From Xestospongia bergquistia (taxonomy: Eukaryota; Porifera; Demospongiae; Haplosclerida; Petrosiidae): a DNA stretch of 64,000 bases. Under the pieces are notes generated by a model. It was not told the DNA's origin. It searched no databases and was given only the letters and a program-made list of their open reading frames with translations. Below are positions 22,688 through 33,900 of this stretch, piece by piece. Position numbers and translations under genes: made by a program. The stretch's first letter is position 1. The number at the start of each line of letters is the position of its first letter. The DNA lies in assembly GCA_963965975.1 (NCBI GenBank), contig OZ014414.1, positions 6,733,501 to 6,797,500 of the forward strand, given 5' to 3'.

Positions 22688-23655
22688 CTGTTATAAAACA
22701 GAGTTAGTATATAGTACAGTAGACACATAGTAACATATACTATAACACACTGACAACACACTGATGAAGCCATTACCATTAACTGAATAAGGTTACTATA
22801 GCAACAAATTGCAGGAAGCATGGTTTACTATTACATTTGAGGCCTGGTACGTTCTACTGGTTACAGAGAAACAATCCTATCATACTAACAAAACACTGCC
22901 ACATAATGGATTTCTAGCATTTGTATATCAACACTTAGTCTGGGAAGGCCATCTGATTTGCTTAGAGAGCTGGTAGCCTATTGATCTCTTGCCTGACAAA
23001 CCACATTGTTTTTATAGTTGAGTGTGACAATAAACTGCTTTGATCTAATAGAAGATCTGAAAGCTGAATTATTCTTTAGGCATTTCCTGTTTGAATATGG
23101 CTTGTTTTAATATCAATCCTTCCTGGAGTCTGATAAAAGGATTTGTCTTACCAGGTATTAATGTAAACATGTTTGGGTCAGAAAACCACTCTTTATATAA
23201 TAGTATCTTAACATTGTAACATAAATTGTTTCTGTTGCTAGTACATACATAGTAATGTAATCATTGTTTTAAATTATGTCTTATTTTGAATCTACTTATA
23301 TAATTTTGCTCTATTATGACAGAAGGCTACTAATTGTGACTACTGCCATGATGGGCGTGGCTGATGCTTTGAAGGTTCTAGCTACTTTGATTCCCTGTCT
23401 TGTAATATAACCTACTTGGATGATGTAAGTAACTTTCATCTTTATCATATCTATATCCTATAATTAATCCTTCAACTCTGATATAAATGAAGGTTCTATA
23501 TCAGTAGTTATATCATTTCTATTACTACATATGCTAAATTTAGCATAATCTTAAATGGATCTCCTGAATAAACGATATAGTCTTAGTCCCTCCCACTGTA
23601 TAAGAGATAATATTAACATTGACCCAGCAATTTAATAATAATATATATAACTTAC
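22688..23655. repeat. Duplicated intron between LRR and PDZ exons
   Basis: Parallels 43464-44442 of gene A almost base for base, with small indels. No independent gene is seen. A plus-strand frame beginning MGVADALK at 44.13 kb is not conserved here because of a 4-nt indel. Confidence 0.75.
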
Positions 23656-23753
23656 TTGGAGTTTCTTTTGATCTTTTAACAGTTAGTGCAATTTTCTTTC
23701 CTCCTACTTTAACAATATTGATAGCATCAGTATGTGATATATCTTCAGTTGAT
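23656..23753 (-). pseudogene. Truncated PDZ exon fragment
   Basis: Matches the 3' half of the second PDZ exon of gene A (TEDISHTDAINIVK and KKIALTVKRS) and keeps the GTAAGTT donor. Homology stops abruptly at ~23753, where FReD flank sequence (GGATGATTTTTTCG) begins. This is a duplication breakpoint, so the duplicated block never contained the first PDZ exon or the Death/CARD part. Confidence 0.85.
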
Positions 23754-24539
23754 AGGATGATTTTTTCGATTTTAATTTGTTTAATTTTGCTCACTACATA
23801 ACTTGTTGGCATGTTGTTCCTTTAAAACCCAACAAAGTATACAATGAGTAATTCATGTAAATTCTATATTCCATAGTAATCCACCCATTTAAAGTGCAAA
23901 CTAATTGTTAAAATGACATATTATTCTATACAGTGTAGTAAGCATGTAGTATAAATGTGACAACACCTACAAACTTTTTATATCTCTTTCCTTACACTAT
24001 TGTCAATGTACGTGTACACAAAGAGTTATGTCCTTGTACTTCTCAAATTACAATAGGAAATGACTATACTATTATTATCATTGAAGGATTTAAATGGAAA
24101 TATAAAGTATCTATAATCTATGCTTGTATATGTAGTTACCAAAACTACAAGACTATATGTCTTAACTTTGTTTACTTAAACCAAATTTAGAAATTAGCTT
24201 TTAAACTATTAATTCATAAGTATTTAAACCAAGGTCGCTAATGCCATCAGTAGTTCTCTACAATGGATGAATAGAAATTGAAATAACTGAGACCAAGCAG
24301 TTGCAAAAAATGTCACAGTCAACAAAGAACTATTAAATAACATCAGACGAAACTCAACACAAATGACTCAAAATAACAGTATAAAATAACAATGTGACTA
24401 CCAAAACTCATTCAATCACTAACTGACTGAAATACAAAAACAAAAGATTTAAATACAAAAATAACTTGTGAATATTAATGAGTAGTAAGCTACTGAATAA
24501 AGCAGGATATGACAGAAATAGATCAGTGAAATGGTGCAT

Positions 24540-24720
24540 TACTATTGAGTGATCCATATATACATGAATGAATAGATCTACTGATATTATTGTAACATAA
24601 TCATTATAAACTGTAATTTGATCTTTTAAACCTCGAAAATTTCTAAAAATATCAGATATTCTTTTTTCACTATCACTCATCAACAAAGCTCCATATTTGG
24701 TTAATTCAAGGATCATATTC
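24540..24720 (-). pseudogene. Possible exon relic on the minus strand of the FReD flank
   Basis: After a plausible acceptor (ATTATATTATAG) the minus strand reads NMILELTKYGALLMSDSEKR and onward for ~45 codons with protein-like composition. The stretch recurs at 6.0, 10.4, 14.7 and 30.0 kb. In the longest copy the frame stays open to 24408. I do not recognise the family; the relation to the cluster genes is unknown. Confidence 0.35.
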
Positions 24721-24957
24721 TATAATATAATAACCAAAGAGTATTTCAGTACATACTACTATTGTACTGTATTACTGCTTGATATTGTCTTGTGTTTACT
24801 TAGAATCCTTTATCTGTAGTTATGAATTCATTATTCTGTTTAAACTTCTTGTCCCCTAAGTGATCTATACAACTTACAGTATAAAATGTCCATGTTATGA
24901 TATTGTTTTAAATGTAGGTGTGTTTTTACTCAATAAAAGTTATTAACTAATATTAAG

Positions 24958-25110
24958 AGACTGAATACAATTAAGAGTATCCTTGATTTTCTCATAGGCT
25001 GAGATTTCTTTCAAAGTCACAGTGACTATATATCCACCTTCTATTATCTGATTGTATGTAAGGAGTGAAATGATTATAGTACCATGTTTAGCAATGTTGC
25101 CATGAATAGA
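24958..25110 (-). pseudogene. Second possible antisense exon relic
   Basis: The minus strand reads HGTIIISLLTYNQIIEGGYI followed by VTVTLKEISAYEKIKDTL, an alpha/beta-like pattern, ending at a stop near 24958. The same stretch is at ~30350-30500. It resembles coding sequence more than neighbouring AT-rich DNA, but no start, complete splice pair or family is identified. Confidence 0.35.
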
Positions 25111-25605
25111 CTAGAAGGATGTCATGATTGCCTAGTCTGATAACATATTAATATATAGATAAGTCACATGTACTGTGTTATAAGCACTATTAGACACATA
25201 CAGGTTTACATATAATTATAGATAAATTAATTGTTGTCATTCTTAGATTAAAGTTGTTCCAAAATGTTGTCTTTAATAAAACAAAAAAAAATGTTTACAG
25301 GAAATAATGTTGTCTAAATTGTCTACATTGTTGATTATAGTTAATACCTAATATCATTATTATACATTACTTGCTACACATATGTCTAAATTAATGATTA
25401 TTCCCTATTTTTAATTAGTTTGCTTGTTGTAATACCACTTTAATAGTATTATCTAGTAAATAGCATACAAACATCAATCAAAAAAAAATTTGATTCAACT
25501 GTCATTATATTAGAAAAGTTTATAAACCATGAATACTATTTTACATTTGGCATGTTATTTGAACCAGACTGTCCTAACATTGCTTTGGACTACCTGTTAT
25601 GTGTA

Positions 25606-26638
25606 ATGTACATACAACCTTGTCCTTGTTTTGGTGAATTTATTATACTTTTATATGTGACTTTTGACTCAAATATTAAAGGATTTTAGTGAGTATATTA
25701 CTATTTTATAACAATTATGTCATTTTATTATTAGAAATGTGTTCAAAGGCCTTTTCTTTATTTTAGAATTCTTGTCTGCTCCAGTTTGTCAAATAGTACA
25801 GAAACATTCTGATATTTATACATTAATTGATACATTTAGATACATTTACATGTTCATATGGATATAGTATACAAAGAAGTAACTGAACAACCAACATTAA
25901 TCTAGTTATTTATTAAATAATCAATATGTACAGATTGAATATTAGTATGTTACACCTTCATTAGTGATAGCCATTAGTGGTATTTGATTACTAAATTATC
26001 AAATTATGTGTACTATACTAAGTGGTTATAAATATCTTGTTTTATTGGCTGAATTATATACTACAAATACGTTGAGCATGTATTGCGACTTACTAATAAT
26101 AGAAATATATTTCGTGTGTAAATATATAATGTGCAAATAATTTGTCATTAGTTTATCCATTTCTTAACACACTGAGTTGTAGCTAATTATTGTTTCATTA
26201 TTTGTCATTTATTAAGTTACTTCTTATTTGGTCTACTGTTATTAATTGTATACACACATTTTGTCTATACTTTAAGTACAGCCAACAGTGTATGTAATTA
26301 TATTACTAAAATACGTGAAATAAATACATTAGAGTAACCTGAATAGCCATACAACTGAAGGATCAAAGCATTTTCAAAATTATAGACCATTTTGTTCTAT
26401 TTTAATTAATTAAACCACTGGTTTAAATATGACAACCCAAAAGTTGTTACTGAGTAACAACCCAAGGTTGTAGCTGCTACAATTCTGCATTGTATGTAGA
26501 CCAAAATATAGTTGTTCAACAAATCTTTTATCCTTATAAATCAACAACTGTGAGAAACTGCATCAAACCAAAACAAAACCCAAAAAATAATGTATATTGT
26601 AATCTAATTAATCTAAATCAGGCATGCTCAAAGATGTA

Positions 26639-26640
<2 letters not shown>
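25606..26640. other. AT-rich spacer with half of a palindromic element
   Basis: 25606-25665 is one arm of the palindromic element seen whole at 32703-32792. The rest is AT-rich with no supported gene. Confidence 0.6.

Positions 26641-26642
<2 letters not shown>

Positions 26643-26696
<54 letters not shown>
26643..26696. repeat. (TA)n microsatellite
   Basis: About 27 TA units. The overlapping short open frame is a by-product of this repeat. Confidence 0.97.
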
Positions 26697-26698
<2 letters not shown>

Positions 26699-26749
26699 GA
26701 CATTCATTCAGACGTAGTCTTCATCACAACACTGAACACTCAGTTTACA

Positions 26750-27030
26750 AGAGGAGGGATTTTGAGACCTTTATTTTTGATTTCTAACAGCAAATGTTGT
26801 GTAAAAACAAGGACGTTTGTAAGTGCCTTGGGGTGTTGAATATTAAAAGCGAAATATGCTGCAATTAGTCCCTACAAAGCTTTAAAAAAGTCAGATGTTT
26901 TTGTGAATACAATGCACTCAACAACAAGGAAGAACTGCATTGTATCACGGTTGTTCACAGCAGTAATATAGGGATAGTTTCGTTTGTCTCTTTTAGCCAG
27001 CTCCTCTAAGTCATTAAATGGATCCTATAC
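26750..27030 (-). pseudogene. Relic of the unrecognised repeated gene family
   Basis: After a TTTTTGTATAG acceptor the minus strand reads DPFNDLEELAKRDKRNYPYI and on to an in-frame TAG, then AYFAFNIQHPKALTNVLVF to a stop near 26750. The pattern resembles the third exon of the T1/T2 genes (YYSFNIAYPPKMKAM). One nonsense codon and a missing 5' part make it a pseudogene fragment. Confidence 0.5.
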
Positions 27031-27166
27031 AAAAAATATATCAAGCATGATAGAGGATATGAAAAGAAATTGGTGTAATAAAAAAAAAGTAAGTAACTTG
27101 ATACTTTAATGTAACTTGATATTCACAGTTAAAACATTAATAACAGATGTGTTTGTAAACAACTTT

Positions 27167-27215
27167 TTTCAGCAGTTAGATCATCTTCTAAAAGAAGATG
27201 ATCTAACTGCTGAAA
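27167..27215. repeat. Perfect hairpin, 23-bp arms, 3-nt loop
   Basis: 27167-27189 is the exact reverse complement of 27193-27215, separated by AAA. It lies about 310 bp upstream of the FReD start. It could be a palindrome left by a mobile element or a transcribed hairpin; the loop is short for an animal pre-miRNA. Confidence 0.75.
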
Positions 27216-27522
27216 GGGATGCATGCTTTCAAGATTGCTAGTGTCGTTGGCTTCATTGGTGGATTCTAGATCGTCAACTGCATCTGATCATTAAATAAAA
27301 AAGCAATATTTACAAATTTGTTGGAATATGTACCAATCATCAACTCACCAAGACAAAAGGACAACTCATTACTCATTACATTAATAATATTAATATTAAT
27401 TAATTATAGATTAAATATTAAGTAATATTAATTAGATGAAAATATTTTAGAGCGTGCGCCATGGCTCGCCAATCAATAACTTCCCACTGTCGCTCAGGCT
27501 CGCCTCACAACTAGATTTAGCA

Positions 27523-28707
27523 ATGGTTCGGCTTTTTGTTAAGTGCTTTCTTTTATTTGGAGCTCTCGTTTTTGGGTGCTATGGAGATGATATTAATAAG
27601 CATCCATTTCAAAATATGACAATTACAGATGTACCAGTTAAGGTCTATCAAAGTAAATTTCAATGTGCTGAGCAGGGACTTTCTGAATCCTTAAATGTAC
27701 TCTCCGGTGCTGTCCCTCCCACTGAGACTTGTATGGTCTGTAATGGAAAGGAGTACATCAAGAATGATGCATTTACAAACTTTTATTCATCGCAACATTG
27801 TGTGGAAAAATCTTATGAATGTGACAATATTACTGATCTTGGTGGAAAATTGATGGAACAATTAGAAGCAATCTCTAAGTTCATTAACTTGTATCCAACT
27901 ACATGTCTTGATATTAAACAACAAAATAATCTTTCTCTCTCAGGTTATTACACAATACGACTTCCTAATGGTTCTCTTATATCAGTATACTGTGATATGG
28001 AGGCTACTAACTGTGATGGTAAAGGTGGCTGGATGAGAATAGGCTACCTCAACATGAGTGAACCTAATGCTACCTGTCCACTTGGACTAACACTACGACA
28101 ATTTGACAACATAGATCACAGACTTTGTGGTCGACCTATGTCTTCATCTATAATTTACTCTGCTCGTGGATTTTATTACAGTAAAGTTTGTGGTCAAATA
28201 AGAGGTTATCAGTTTGGTGTACCAGATGGATTTCCACCTTTACATGGTAGTAATGCCATTCCAGACATCGATAATTGCAACACATATGTTGATGGTGTTA
28301 CAATTACTTATGGCAGTAATCCTCGTAAACATATCTGGACTTATGCTTGTGGTGCAAGAGAGACAGTTGAAGGAAATGACTTATTTCTTCCATATAATTG
28401 TCCATGTAATAATGATAGCAATGGTACATATGTACCAGAGTGGGTAGGTAGTGAATACTATTGTGAATCTGGATTATTTTCAGATCAATATCGGCAAACC
28501 ATCTTATACTCTAATGATACATTGTGGGATGGACAACAATGTAATGGAAATGAAGGACCATGTTGTACTAATCCTAAGATGCCATGGTTTATAAAGGATA
28601 TCAATGAGACTAGCACTGAAGATATTGAATTAAGAATGTGTGGTAGTGAAAATCCATCAAATGATGAAGATACTCCACTGGACATCATTGAACTTTATAT
28701 TCGCTAA
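27523..28707 (+). CDS. Secreted fibrinogen-like (FReD, GGW-type) protein
   Basis: A single-exon 394-residue protein. I place the start at ATG 27523 because a hydrophobic signal peptide follows (MVRLFVKCFLLFGALVFG, cleavage probably near residue 21); the frame extends 23 codons further upstream but only to a GTG. Residues ~22-125 are a cysteine-containing N-region with no recognised domain. From ~126 a fibrinogen-like fold begins (SGYYTIRLPNG ~139, VYCDM, GKGGWMRIGYLNMS ~165), ending with a divergent cysteine-rich half (WDGQQC ~335, GPCC, PWFIKDIN, EDIELRMC). Several NxS/T sequons fit secretion. No transmembrane helix is present. FReD proteins are often lectins or immune recognition molecules; the ligand is unknown. 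It is the only intact member of a family with at least six broken copies in this window. Confidence 0.87.
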   Translation: MVRLFVKCFLLFGALVFGCYGDDINKHPFQNMTITDVPVKVYQSKFQCAEQGLSESLNVLSGAVPPTETCMVCNGKEYIKNDAFTNFYSSQHCVEKSYECDNITDLGGKLMEQLEAISKFINLYPTTCLDIKQQNNLSLSGYYTIRLPNGSLISVYCDMEATNCDGKGGWMRIGYLNMSEPNATCPLGLTLRQFDNIDHRLCGRPMSSSIIYSARGFYYSKVCGQIRGYQFGVPDGFPPLHGSNAIPDIDNCNTYVDGVTITYGSNPRKHIWTYACGARETVEGNDLFLPYNCPCNNDSNGTYVPEWVGSEYYCESGLFSDQYRQTILYSNDTLWDGQQCNGNEGPCCTNPKMPWFIKDINETSTEDIELRMCGSENPSNDEDTPLDIIELYIR

Positions 28708-30839
28708 CTGCTTTACATTTTCATGCTTTTATGCTTATTTGCTTATTTTACTGATGATTATAATTTGCATTGTATGGAGCTCTAAACACATAAGTTTTCT
28801 AAATAGCCATTTACATATAATTAATCTAATTACAAAACTTCATATATAGACAGTATTTGTGTTAAGTTTCCTTTTTATTAAAGACATAATTTGAGGTTAA
28901 GACATATCATAAACCTGTGTATTAATTGCACAATAACATTAACTTAATTTGTTAATTGAGCTGTGCCTTAGTTGTTACTATATGCAGGTATTTTATTTCT
29001 CCATTTTTATATTTGCATATGACAATATAATAAATGAATTATAAATAAACATATACCTATGTATGTATAATACCTATGTATGTATAATACATAACAAGTT
29101 TTCAAAAGCAATCTTATGACCATCTGACATACACAGATAATAGCATAGTAGGTACAATTATTTCTTACCATTCTATAGTCTCCACAGACTCTGTTGCTAA
29201 TAGTATAACCCTTTGAAGTTTTATCCAATGTTTCATTATGAAGTCAGTATCATCCAAAACAATTATAGGATGATTTTTTCGATTTTAATTTTGTTTACAA
29301 TGTTTATGAAATTACAGATAATGTATGTGTTAGTATAGTAAGCATGTAGTATAAATGTGACAACACCTACAAACTTTTTGTACACAAAGAGTTATGTCCT
29401 TGTACTTCTCAAATTGCAATAGGAAATGACTATACTATTGATATCATTAAAGGATTTAAATGGCAATATAAAGTATCTATAATGTATGCTTGTATATGTA
29501 GTTACCAAAACTACAAGACTATAATATGTCTTAACTTTGTTTACTTAAACCAAATTTAGAAATTAGCTTTTAAACTATAAATTCATAAGTATTTAAACCA
29601 AGTTCGCTAATGCCATCAGTAGTTCTCTACAATGGATGAATAGAAAAAGAAATAACCAAGACGCGCGCAGTTGCAAAAAATGTCACAGTCAACAAAGAAC
29701 TATTAAATAACATCAGACGAAACTCAACACAAATGACTCAAATAATAGTGTAAAATAACAATGTGACTACCAAAACTAACTCACTCACTAACTGACTGAA
29801 ATACAAAACAAAAGATTTAAATACAAAACTAACTTATGAATATTAATAAGTAGTAAGTTACTAACTAAGGCAGGATATGACAGAAATAGATCACTGAAAT
29901 GGTGCATTACTATTGAGTGATCCATATAATATTATACATGAATGAATAGATCTACTGATATTATTGTAACATAATCATTATAAACTGCAATTTGATCTTT
30001 TAAACCTCGAAAATTTCTAAAATATCAGATATTCCTTTTTCACTATCACTCATCAACAAAGCTCCACATTTGATTAACTCAAGGATCATATTCTATGATA
30101 TAATAACCAAAGAGTATTTCAGTACATACTACTATTGTACTGTATTACTGCTTGATATTGTCTTGTGTTTACTTAGAATCCTTTATCTATAGTTATGAAT
30201 TCATTATTCTGTTTAAACTTCTTGTCCCCTAAGTGATCTATACAACTTACAGTATAAAATGTCTGTGTTATGCTGTTGTTTGAGTTTTAAATGTAGGTGT
30301 GTTTTTACTCAATAAAAGTTATTAACTAATATTAAGAGACTGAATACAATTAAGAGTATCCTTGATTTTCTCATAGGCTGAGATTTCTTTCAAAGTCACA
30401 GTGACTATATATCCACCTTCTATTATCTGATTGTATGTAAGAAGTGAAATGATTATAGTACCATGTTCAGCAATGTTGCCATGAATAGACTAGAATGATG
30501 TCATGATTGCCTAGTCTGATAACATGTTTACAGGAAATAATGTTGTCTAAATTGTCTACATTGTTGATTATAGTTAATGTCTAATATCATTCTTATACAT
30601 TACTTGCTACATGTATGTCTAAATTAATGATTATTCCCTAATTTTAATTAGTTTGCTTGTTGTAATACCATTACTTTAATAGTATCATCTAGTAAATAGC
30701 ATACAAACATCAATCCAAAAAAAATTTGATTCAGCTGTCATTATATTAGAAAAGTTCATAAACCATGAATACTATTTTACATTTGGCATGTTATTTGAAC
30801 CAGACTGTCCTAACATTGCTTTGGACTACCTGTTATGTG
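28708..30839 (+). repeat. FReD 3' flank, copy F5
   Basis: Follows the intact gene and corresponds to F1-F4, with extra sequence around 28950-29090 and 30150-30785. Holds the two antisense exon-like stretches (about 30030 and 30350-30500) and a third around 29160-29270 reading DDTDFIMKHW and onward. No other gene seen. Confidence 0.75.
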
Positions 30840-32625
30840 TACTGTAAAATCGGTGGTGTCGTGGTAACACCAAAATGTGGTGTCAAAAGTCAGTGCAAGA
30901 ATGACGCCAGTAATGGTGTCAGTATTGACACTAAGGTAATGGTGTCTATTGAACACCATGTAAGTCTTCACATAACACACTCAAGTTGGCACCATAGAAA
31001 GTTTCCCACAACACTTTCAATGTCTACATAAACTATTTGTTTTTGAAATCAAAAGGATTACAAAAAACAATAAAAGAACAAACAAAACAAAGAATACTGA
31101 AAGGAAGTAGTGAATAAATGAATCAACACACAGTGAAAGTAATATTCAATAGTCATACTGTAAATTTTGAGAGACTATTTAGAAATCCTTGGAGATGTAA
31201 TGGAATCTTTGTTGAAGGTTTCATCTGATATGCTGCCTCTAAAAACAATGCCATTGCTTTTATCTTTGGAGGATAGGCTATGTTAAATGAACAGTAACAT
31301 GCCAAACAAGAATGAACAACTGTCATTGCATTAGGCATTGTCAAAACATTATTTTCGACAACAACCAGAATGTCCACTAGATTACTCAAGCTTTCACCCA
31401 GTCCAACGATCAAGGGACGAGGCAACGATACAGATTGAAGTGACACTTCAATGTCCAAATGCTGTCCCTACATACAAATGTAATTCAGTTCAAAGAAATT
31501 ATTTGCCTACCAAGACTGGCATGAACATAGTACTCTTTTCCTTGCCCCTTTCTGTTATGACATATGATACAATAGATAAAGCAAATGCACAAAGCTGATC
31601 TAGATGAACAGTTAACATTATTATAATTGAGTTTAGCGCTAACCATTAGTTGGGTTCTCCAAGGCCTTATACATCACAAGTAATCACTTAACTTCCCAGT
31701 GTGTGTCAGAATATATCATGACCTGTTTCAAAACCTTCAACAATTTACAATCCAGGTCATCTATCACAATGGCAAGCTCCTGGAACAGCTAACAGTTTTA
31801 TAATTTTAAGTAAATTTAGCTATTAGGTCACTTACTATTTGTGGATGTTCAAGACAAGGATAGTCCTCCAGAATAAGCTTCACAGAAGGTTTGTCTTCCT
31901 TCACCCACTTTCTTCAAATAGACTTAGCTGACTATAAATAAATACATGGATACATAAATGCATAGTATTGAGAACATCAACGTACTAGAAGCTTCTTACA
32001 TAAGTGACTTAGAGCCGACAAAATCCATTTCTTGGACTGGTACAAAGACTTCAGCTAGACAAGTACTTTGACACTTTCTATACAACGTAATCGTGGAGTC
32101 GTGGTATTATTCACTAGAGAATACAGAAAGAATACGGAACTTAACCATGTGCATCACGCCCGATGGGCGGGGTCACAGATGATATAGTAACACGGAGCAT
32201 GAACAACGAATTCACCTTCATGGAAGTTTTTGCTCGTGCATATTTTGAGGTTGAAAGCTTTGCTGCTCCTTCAAAGGAATTACTTTATTTTTCAGTGAAT
32301 CCGGGCATTCATTTGTAGTCCAGAAAACTAAACAAATGTACTTTGTTTGGTCTATTAACATACAAGATTTTTGTGTTTATGGACTGTATTCATTAACTAA
32401 TTCTGATATATACGAAACTTCTTTTTATATTGTGCTTAAATATAATATACTTTAGTTGTTATTATTACACTTTTTAAATACAATTCTCAACATCTAGCTG
32501 TAAGGCAGCACTTTACTGATTGACAAAACAAGTATTGTAATAAGATTATCAGATGCTGTCACAACACCAAGCTGCTATACTGGTGGTAGTATAAAACCAT
32601 AGAATTTGTGTTGTGATAGCACCTA
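30840..32625. mobile_element. Possible DNA element, copy T2
   Basis: Duplicate of 14925-16790 with the same GGTGTC-rich left end (30847-30960) and a right end near ATAGCACC (32612). Offset from T1 is 15.909 kb through its gene part, so it moved as part of the segmental duplication. Confidence 0.4.
31153..31920 (-). pseudogene. Decayed gene of unrecognised repeated family (T2)
   Basis: Same exon-like pieces as 15244-16013: the last piece 31458-31153 is open (CYCSFNIAYPPKIKAM) and an upstream piece reads VKEDKPSVKLILEDYP. The two copies differ by scattered substitutions, several of them amino-acid changing, and neither has an identifiable start. Confidence 0.45.
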
Positions 32626-32650
32626 TAAACACATAATAATTAATTAATTA

Positions 32651-33044
32651 ATTATTATGTGTTAATGTATATTAATTATCCTTGCAGAATACCTCTACAG
32701 TTAAAAGTATAATAAATTCAAGGACAAGGTTCTATGTACATTATAATGTACATACAACCTTGTCCTTGTTTTGGTGAATTTATTATACTTTTATATGTGA
32801 CTTTTAAAAAAAAAGAACAAAATTACTTGCAACAAGTACTACCAAGGCATATCTCAGTTAATTAAATAAATTGAAGCTATTGTAAGACTTTAAATTACTG
32901 ATTGCCATGCCTACTAACAAACAAAATGTTTCAAACCTCCCTTGTCTGTACATCATAACAATCTTAAAATATTTTGACACTAATCATATTAGCAACTGTA
33001 GTGGTATTCTACAAGGATAATTAATATACATTAAGACATAATAA
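32651..33044. mobile_element. Fold-back MITE copy 2, interrupted
   Basis: Left arm starts like the MITE at 16801 (TTATTATGTGTTAATG) but is cut after ACCTCTACAG. The right arm (32938-33044) is complete. The missing left-arm part is replaced by a palindromic insertion plus extra AT-rich sequence. Confidence 0.7.
32703..32792. mobile_element. Palindromic element nested in the MITE
   Basis: AAAAGTATAATAAATTCA at the left is the reverse complement of the right end. The arms meet at TGTACATTATAATGTACA. The left arm lacks ~7 nt present in the right. One arm alone is also found at 25606-25665. Confidence 0.7.
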
Positions 33045-33199
33045 GTCTTGACTTCATAAATTTGGAACAAAACACAACTATTCTCAGCAAACAGTATAAC
33101 CAGCTTTGTAATTATCTTGACCTTTAACAAAGTGCTTTTTTAAAGCAATGTAAACATCTATGTTAATCAGCAGTAAAGTACCCAACAAATGTAAATACA

Positions 33200-33900
33200 T
33201 AGTCAGCTAATGTAAAGCTCAATAATATCCACTAAGTTCAATATCTTGAGTGGTAGTCTCATTAAGAGTCTTAATAAACCATGGTATCTTAGGATTAATA
33301 CAACATGCATATGGTCATTCTAATCCTCTACATTGATGACCATCCCATAATAGATCATTAAAGTATAAGATTGGATGTTGATCTTGTCCTATATGAAGTC
33401 CAGACTCACAATAATAATCAGTAATGTACCCACTCTGGTACATATGTATTATTACTGGATTATTCGTTATTTCCCACGGCCTCACGCACACCACAAGCAT
33501 AAGTCCAGATATGTTAACAAGGATTGCTGCAATAAGTAATGGTAACCCTATCAACATATGTGTTACAGTTTCCAATGTTGGAAATGACATCTGAACTATG
33601 CAAAGGTGAAAATCCATCTGGTGTACAAAGTTGATAGCCACTTATTTGACCACAGACTTCACTGTAATAATGCAATGAGCAGAGTAAACTATAGATGAAG
33701 ACATAGGTCGATCACAAACTCCATGATCTATGTTGTTAAACAGTCGCAGTGTTAATCCAGGAGGACAAGTAGCATTAGGTTCACTCATTTTGTGGTAGCC
33801 TACTCTCATCTAGCCTCTGTGGTCATCACAGTAACTACCTTCCATACCACACTAGATAGATACAAGAGAACAATTAGAACATTCCATTGTGTGATAACCT
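33200..33900 (-). pseudogene. Dead FReD gene copy 2, antisense
   Basis: Sister of 17278-18010: YYCESGLHIG, SNDLLWDG-like and PWFIK motifs on the minus strand, but with frameshifts and a small internal deletion near 33455. The upstream GYXKMSEPNAT part is in another frame. Duplicated with the surrounding block. Confidence 0.85.

Larger units (their letters stand above)
23754..25605 (+). repeat. FReD 3' flank, copy F4 (without its gene)
   Basis: Matches 5200-6092 and 29265-30830 but no FReD exon precedes it; it starts directly at the cut PDZ exon. It ends at ~25605, where TGTTATGTGTA runs into the half palindromic element at 25606-25665. Confidence 0.8.

Noticed and set aside
22297-22707. 136-codon plus-strand frame opposite psi-LRR2 (also 43073-43483 and 56855-57151)
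   Set aside because: It is antisense to the LRR exons and open only because of their codon composition; the minus-strand frame has the splice sites and LRR pattern.
26490-26717. 75-codon frame over the TA repeat
   Set aside because: Driven by the (TA)n tract; no conservation or domain.
27454-27522. Upstream 23-codon extension of the FReD protein
   Set aside because: It begins at GTG; the in-frame ATG at 27523 is followed directly by a signal peptide.
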